Shown here piece by piece: positions 60,042 to 64,000 of a DNA stretch of 64,000 nt (its first letter is position 1; every line of letters begins with the position of its first letter). Position numbers and translations under genes: made by a program. Under the pieces are notes generated by a model. It saw only the letters and a program-made list of their open reading frames with translations, was not told the DNA's origin and made no database searches. The DNA is from Halapricum hydrolyticum (GTDB lineage Archaea; Halobacteriota; Halobacteria; Halobacteriales; Haloarculaceae), in assembly GCF_025517535.1 (NCBI RefSeq), contig NZ_JAOPKC010000008.1, positions 49,730 to 113,729 on the forward strand, given 5' to 3'.

Positions 60042-61274
60042 ATGGACATCCGGTTTCTGGGCGGCGCTGGCGAGATCGGCCGAAGTGCGATCCTCGTCAA
60101 CGACTCGCTGTTGCTGGATTACGGCATGCAGTCGGCCACGCCGCCGCAGTACCCGCTCGGTGACGTCGACCCCGACGCAGTCGTGGTCAGTCACGGCCAC
60201 CTCGATCACGTCGGAGCGCTGCCGTCGCTACTGAGCGGCGACGCGCGCCCGTCGATCCACTGGACGCCACCGACCCGGGAACTCGCGCTCACGCTCTCCC
60301 GGGACACGCTGAAACTCCACGGGAACACCCCGCAGTGTCCGTTCACCGAAACGGACGTCCAGCGGGTCACACAGGTCTCGGAGGCGCACGGCTACCGGGA
60401 GCCGTTCGAGGCCGCGGGTCACGAAGTGACGCTCTTCGACGCCGGCCACATCCCCGGATCGGCGCACGTACTCGTAGACGACGGAGACACGCGCTTGCTC
60501 TACACGGGGGATTTCCACACTGACGATCAGCGGCTCGTCGCCGGGACGACCGAGCGTCCCGAAGCCGACGTAGTGGTCTGTGAGAGCACGTATTCCGATG
60601 TCAGCCACGACGATCGACAGGCGGTCGAAGCAGCGTTCGTCGAGAGTCTGCGGACGACTCTCTGGGAGGGCGGGACCGTCGTCGTCCCGGCGTTCGCCAT
60701 CGGACGGACCCAAGAGATGCTCATGGTCTGCGAGGCCCACGACATCCCCTGTTACGTCGACGGGATGGGCACGGACGTGACCGAGATGCTCCGACAGTAT
60801 CCGGAGTTCGTTCGCGACCCGGGGGCACTGCAGCGGTCGAAATCCCACGCCCGGATCGTCGACGGTCGCGACGGCCAACGACGACGGATCGCCGAGCAGA
60901 ACACAGTCATCGTCACGACCAGCGGGATGCTCTCGGGCGGGCCGGCGATGACGTACGTCCCGGAGATCGCCGATCGGCCGGTCAACAAGATCGCGCTGAC
61001 CGGCTACCAGGTCGAGGGCACGCCCGGCCGCGAGCTACTCGAAACCGGCAGCGCGGAGATCGACGGCCGGCGGATGCCCGTCGCCGCACAGGTCGAAGCC
61101 TACGACTTTTCGGCCCACGCCGATCGAGAGGGACTGCTGGACTTTCTCGACGCGTATCGCGACGCCGAGATCCTGGTCAATCACGGCGATCGCTGCCCGG
61201 CGTTCGCGGACGAACTCCGCGAGGACGGCTACGACGCGAGCGCACCCGACCTCGGGGCGGCCAGACGGGTGTGA
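60042..61274 (+). CDS. Beta-CASP ribonuclease (aCPSF2/RNase J-like)
   Basis: 410 residues. The metallo-beta-lactamase motif VSHGHLDHVGALPSL binds two zinc ions; GHIPGSAHVLV and TGDFHTDD carry further ligands. Beta-CASP motifs are VVPAFAIGRTQEML (motif A), TTSGMLSGGPAMTYV (B) and FSAHADREGLLDFL (C). There is no N-terminal KH domain, so it is of the aCPSF2 type, an archaeal exo/endoribonuclease for RNA processing or decay. The start ATG 60042 (MDIRFLGGAGEIG) is chosen because it begins the first strand; the frame stays open upstream to 59661. Confidence 0.9.
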   Translation: MDIRFLGGAGEIGRSAILVNDSLLLDYGMQSATPPQYPLGDVDPDAVVVSHGHLDHVGALPSLLSGDARPSIHWTPPTRELALTLSRDTLKLHGNTPQCPFTETDVQRVTQVSEAHGYREPFEAAGHEVTLFDAGHIPGSAHVLVDDGDTRLLYTGDFHTDDQRLVAGTTERPEADVVVCESTYSDVSHDDRQAVEAAFVESLRTTLWEGGTVVVPAFAIGRTQEMLMVCEAHDIPCYVDGMGTDVTEMLRQYPEFVRDPGALQRSKSHARIVDGRDGQRRRIAEQNTVIVTTSGMLSGGPAMTYVPEIADRPVNKIALTGYQVEGTPGRELLETGSAEIDGRRMPVAAQVEAYDFSAHADREGLLDFLDAYRDAEILVNHGDRCPAFADELREDGYDASAPDLGAARRV

Positions 61275-61486
61275 GAGGTCGGCTGCCCGACGAAGCAGTA
61301 TTTCGATAATATCCAAGTTGGCGTAGAGCGTCCTTCGTTCGAACCGCAAGGAGTTCGATCCAAAGAGGAAGTCGCGTCGCGGACTACTTCCCGAGAGCCC
61401 CTTATATTGTATCGATCAGCCTAGATCGGTACCGACTCACTTAGGGCCAGACATAAATACAACAATCAGGAACAGTTATCCGTACT
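61275..61486. other. AT-richer spacer
   Basis: Spacer with lower GC than the neighbours, including CTTATATTGTATCGATC near 61411-61427. No coding frame. It ends in the TATA-like element ahead of the small ORF below. Confidence 0.4.
61451..61460 (+). promoter_or_regulatory. TATA box of a 33-residue ORF
   Basis: ACATAAATAC, 27-36 bases upstream of ATG 61487. Confidence 0.4.
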
Positions 61487-61588
61487 ATGAGTTCGAAAGC
61501 AGAACCAAAATCCGAAATAACTACGGAATCTTCCACTAAAGTCCTATGTTTCTGGTCGAAGACTGATTCAGACTGGAACGCCGAGTGA
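61487..61588 (+). CDS. Candidate small protein, 33 residues
   Basis: ATG 61487 to TGA 61586-61588. The peptide begins MSSKAEPKSEITTESSTKVL and ends with CFWSKTDSDWNAE, unusually polar and with two tryptophans. GC content is clearly below that of neighbours. A good TATA box at leaderless spacing supports transcription. No homologue can be named; the alternative is a remnant of a mobile element. It is convergent with the HAD gene. Confidence 0.35.
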   Translation: MSSKAEPKSEITTESSTKVLCFWSKTDSDWNAE

Positions 61589-61602
61589 CGGGCCGTCGCT
61601 GG

Positions 61603-62256
61603 TCACACCAGATCCGGGAGTTCGGAAAGTGACTCGATGTGGTGGGTCGGTTCCGGGTTGCCGTCGGGCACGTCGCCGTCACGAGACAGCAGAGCAGCGT
61701 CGATCCCGGCGTGGTGGGCGGCCTCGATGTCGGTGTGACGATCGCCGACGAACAGCGCGTCGTCGGCCTCGAGTCGGTCGAGCGTCCACCGAAGCAGGTG
61801 CGCGTCGGGCTTGAGCTGACCGAACTCCGACAGCGTCGGAAATCGGCCGCGTGCGGCCTCGATCGGCCAGTCGAAGTGGTCGGCAGCGAATCGGACTGTT
61901 CCCTGGCGATTGTTGCTGACGACGGCGAGCGTGCGGTCGCCGGCGAGATCAGAGAGGACAGGGGTATCGTCGAAAGGCACGCGGTCGCCCGCGACGATCT
62001 GCTCGTTTTCGATCGTCGTCGCGGCCCGCTCGCGATAGGCCCAGGCCGGAGCAGCCGGCAGGCCGAGGTCGTCACAGGTCGTCCGCACTTCTGCGACGTC
62101 GTCGGGGCCGACCAGTCCCGGTGGCGGCTCGCCCTCGTAGTCGATCCCGAAGTCCGCGAGCGTCGCAGCCGCTGCCTGGCGGTAGACGTCGGGATCGGTG
62201 TGGTAGCCAGTCAGCAACACGCCGTCCATGTCGAACAGGATCGTTTCGTATGCCAC
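61603..62256 (-). CDS. HAD superfamily phosphatase (phosphoglycolate phosphatase-like)
   Basis: 217 residues. Motif I ILFDMDGVLLTG, the cap region DVYRQAAAATLADFGID, motif II VVSNNRQG, the lysine of motif III in QLKPDAHLLRW and motif IV ALFVGDRHTDIEAAHHAG. All core catalytic residues are present. The substrate is unknown; phosphoglycolate or another small phosphate ester is likely. A TATA-like TTGATTTAC (minus strand) about 25-35 bases before ATG 62256 predicts a leaderless start. Confidence 0.87.
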   Translation of the reverse strand: MAYETILFDMDGVLLTGYHTDPDVYRQAAAATLADFGIDYEGEPPPGLVGPDDVAEVRTTCDDLGLPAAPAWAYRERAATTIENEQIVAGDRVPFDDTPVLSDLAGDRTLAVVSNNRQGTVRFAADHFDWPIEAARGRFPTLSEFGQLKPDAHLLRWTLDRLEADDALFVGDRHTDIEAAHHAGIDAALLSRDGDVPDGNPEPTHHIESLSELPDLV

Positions 62257-62378
62257 AGCATCACTCAGGGTGGGGACAGTAAATCAATTCTGCCGACTGT
62301 ACTGACAGGACAGTTGGCGCGATCGACATCCCCAGTCGCGACGGCCGAAAACACCCGGTGCTCGCCGCTGTGCGGGGA

Positions 62379-62385
62379 CTTATCA
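62379..62385 (+). promoter_or_regulatory. TATA-like element of P450 gene
   Basis: CTTATCA ends 23 bases before ATG 62409. Confidence 0.35.
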
Positions 62386-62408
62386 CGATTGATCCCTTTC
62401 GAAGAGTG

Positions 62409-63740
62409 ATGCGCCCGACCCCGCCTCAGCCCAAAGGCGAGCCGCTGTTCGGCAACGCCAGGCAGTACGCCGACGACCCGTTTCGGTTTTTGACGGCTTG
62501 CGAACGATCGTACGGTGACGTCGTCAGTCTGGATCTCGGCCCGCTGGAGACGTACATGCTCACCGATCCCGACGAGATCCAGCAGGTGCTCGTCGCCGAC
62601 GCGGACAGTTACGTCAAACCGGATTTCCAGGACGACGCGATCGGCGACCTCCTTGGCGAGGGGCTGCTACTGAGCGAAGGCGACACCTGGCGGCACCAGC
62701 GCGACCTCGCCAATCCCGCGTTCGCGATGACCCGGCTGGGCGAGTTCACCGACACAATCGCCGGTCACGCGGAAGCGATGATCGACGCGTGGCGGGACGG
62801 GGACAGCCGCGACGTCGAACTGGAGATGACACAGGTGACCCTGGACGTCATCTGTGACCTCATGCTGGACGTCGAGTTGACCGAGGGCCAGCGCGAGACC
62901 ATCCGGGAGAACCTCGCGCCGATCGGCGCGCGGTTCGAACCCGATCCGATCAGGTTCATCACGCCCGACTGGGTCCCGACGCCGAACAACCGCGAGTACC
63001 AGGCGGCCCTGGACGAACTGGACAGGGTCGTCTCGGAAATCGTCGCCGAGCGTCGCGGGACCGAGGGTTACGAGGACGACGAGGACCCGCCGATGGACGT
63101 GCTGTCGATCCTGCTGCGTGCGCGGAACCGCGGCGAGCAGTCCGCCAAGCAGCTGCGTGACGAGGTCGTGACGATGCTGCTGGCCGGACACGACACGACG
63201 GCGCTGACGCTGACCTACAGCTGGTATCTGCTGGCGAACCACCCGGAGACCGAGCGGGCAGTCCAGGCCGAGGCCGACGCCGTCGAGGGGCCGGTCACGT
63301 TCGAGGCCGTCCGGGAACTGGACCTGATAGAGCGGGTGATTCAGGAGTCCATGCGGCTGTATCCGCCCGTCTACGTGATGTTCCGTCAGCCGACACGCGA
63401 CGTCGAACTCGGCGGCTACCGCGTCCCGAAAGGATCGGCAGTCATGCTTCCACAGTGGGCAGTCCACCGATCGCCCGATTTCTGGGACGACCCCGACCAG
63501 TTCGATCCGGATCGCTGGCTCGACCAGGGCGACCGACCCCGGTTCGCGTATTTCCCGTTCGGAGGCGGGCCACGCCACTGTATCGGTAAGCACCTCGCAA
63601 TGCTAGAGGCGCAGGTCATCCTGACGACCGTCGCCCGCGAGTTCAGCCTCGACACCGACCGCGAGGGGGAACTCGACCTCCTGCCGTCGCTGACGGCCCA
63701 TCCGCGTGGCGGGATGCCGATGACGCTCCGGCGACGGTAG
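62409..63740 (+). CDS. Cytochrome P450
   Basis: 443-residue soluble haem monooxygenase. The I-helix oxygen-activation motif is AGHDTTALT, the K-helix is ESMRLYPP (ExxR), and the haem-binding loop is FPFGGGPRHCIGKHLA with the cysteine ligand. Typical CYP174-like haloarchaeal P450s have this length. Start 62409 (MRPTPPQPKGEPLFGN) is chosen; the frame is open further upstream to 62358. No ferredoxin or reductase lies nearby, so the electron donor is elsewhere. Substrate unknown. Confidence 0.9.
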   Translation: MRPTPPQPKGEPLFGNARQYADDPFRFLTACERSYGDVVSLDLGPLETYMLTDPDEIQQVLVADADSYVKPDFQDDAIGDLLGEGLLLSEGDTWRHQRDLANPAFAMTRLGEFTDTIAGHAEAMIDAWRDGDSRDVELEMTQVTLDVICDLMLDVELTEGQRETIRENLAPIGARFEPDPIRFITPDWVPTPNNREYQAALDELDRVVSEIVAERRGTEGYEDDEDPPMDVLSILLRARNRGEQSAKQLRDEVVTMLLAGHDTTALTLTYSWYLLANHPETERAVQAEADAVEGPVTFEAVRELDLIERVIQESMRLYPPVYVMFRQPTRDVELGGYRVPKGSAVMLPQWAVHRSPDFWDDPDQFDPDRWLDQGDRPRFAYFPFGGGPRHCIGKHLAMLEAQVILTTVAREFSLDTDREGELDLLPSLTAHPRGGMPMTLRRR

Positions 63741-63745
63741 TCGTG

Positions 63746-63816
63746 GTCGGGCGCTCGCGGAGCTGTTGACACTGGACGTAGTCGGGCGCTCGCAGAACAG
63801 TTAATACCGGACGAGC
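63746..63816. repeat. Imperfect 35-40 bp tandem repeat after the P450 gene
   Basis: GTCGGGCGCTCGCGGAGCTG and GTCGGGCGCTCGCAGAACAG (about 35 bases apart) are each followed by GTTGACACTGGACG or GTTAATACCGGACG, so the unit is a direct duplication with several base changes. Confidence 0.55.
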
Positions 63817-63818
63817 TG

Positions 63819-63900
63819 ATACGGATTATTGTACCGATTTACCGCTCTGACCGCCCCATATCGGGCGGTCGATGCGGAACAGACGTACAATAATCCGTAT
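63819..63900. repeat. Palindromic element with perfect 16-bp terminal inverted repeats (family A)
   Basis: 82 bp: ATACGGATTATTGTAC at 63819-63834 is the exact inverse of GTACAATAATCCGTAT at 63885-63900. Inside is a second stem, GACCGCCC (63849-63856) and GGGCGGTC (63863-63870). CGATTTACCG, CGGTCGATgCGGAaCAGACGTACAA are shared with the element at 3874-4010. It lies between the convergent P450 gene and the next minus-strand gene. Confidence 0.8.
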
Positions 63901-63930
63901 GCGCTCTTGGGTAAGCGATTGTTGGTGGCG

Positions 63931-63999
63931 TCATAGTGCGGTTTCGAGGATGATTTTGAGTGCTTCGTCGCCGGGTTTGCGGCGGACACGTTTTCGAAG
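63931..63999 (-). CDS. 3' end of an unknown gene (partial, cut by window end)
   Basis: The frame reads LRKRVRRKPGDEALKIILET-AL and ends at a TGA at 63931-63933. Basic, helical C-terminus of 22 residues; the gene continues beyond the window. The basic nature would suit a DNA-binding protein or transposase, but it cannot be identified from this fragment. Confidence 0.4.
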   Translation of the reverse strand, partial: LRKRVRRKPGDEALKIILETAL

Positions 64000-64000
64000 C

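Overview
The window is chromosomal DNA of a halophilic archaeon (class Halobacteria). The evidence is high GC, acidic proteomes, Tat (RR) lipoprotein signals, leaderless starts 22-30 bp behind TATA boxes, a HiPIP, coenzyme F420 enzymes, a Bat-type HTH and a trpDFEG operon. The carbohydrate genes (two GH31 enzymes, a large glycan locus) would suit a saccharolytic genus such as Halorhabdus, but the genus is a guess.

Layout. 0-4 kb: a three-gene operon with a SipW-type secreted protein, an archaeal signal peptidase I and a six-PKD secreted protein that also starts with a SipW-like signal. 4-10 kb: a Bat-type HTH regulator, a decayed region, the trpDFEG operon and tRNA-Val(GAC). 10-18 kb: a DUF4382 lipoprotein, dihydroorotase and two tandem GH31 glycosidases. 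18-34 kb: a surface-glycan locus with a flippase, a GT2, four GT4 glycosyltransferases, a DUF2206-like membrane protein, a GalE-type and a GDP-mannose-3,5-epimerase-like epimerase, and a beta-helix/tailspike-like protein with a Gly/Tyr-rich secreted partner. 34-42 kb: a Ca2+-type P-ATPase, a NosD-like lipoprotein, an SDR, a glutaredoxin-like protein, an inositol monophosphatase family enzyme and an archaemetzincin. 42-52 kb: a HAD enzyme, F420:NADP reductase, NikR, a small winged-helix protein, HiPIP, aIF1, a MoxR-DUF58-transglutaminase operon, and a mer-cofE pair. 52-56 kb: a metallophosphoesterase and a NUDIX-eIF2B-like fusion gene cut by a TnpB-only IS1341-type element. 56-64 kb: a wHTH regulator, a BtuFCD-type ABC importer, a beta-CASP nuclease, a HAD phosphatase, a cytochrome P450, and the tail of a further gene cut by the window end.

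How the genes work together: the 18-34 kb block looks like one glycan assembly and export locus (sugar-nucleotide epimerases, glycosyltransferases, flippase, surface or tail proteins). trpDFEG supplies the chorismate-to-CdRP branch of tryptophan synthesis. npdG, mer and cofE make and use F420. The MoxR cluster resembles AAA-ATPase/DUF58/TgpA modules.

Most interesting non-gene structure: four short elements with terminal inverted repeats, in two families, that sit at gene 3' ends (3874, 11109, 20380, 63819); a precise TnpB-element insertion whose removal restores the host reading frame, with inverted partial copies of the element's end just upstream; and a 17-bp perfect palindrome in the promoter position of a small winged-helix gene.
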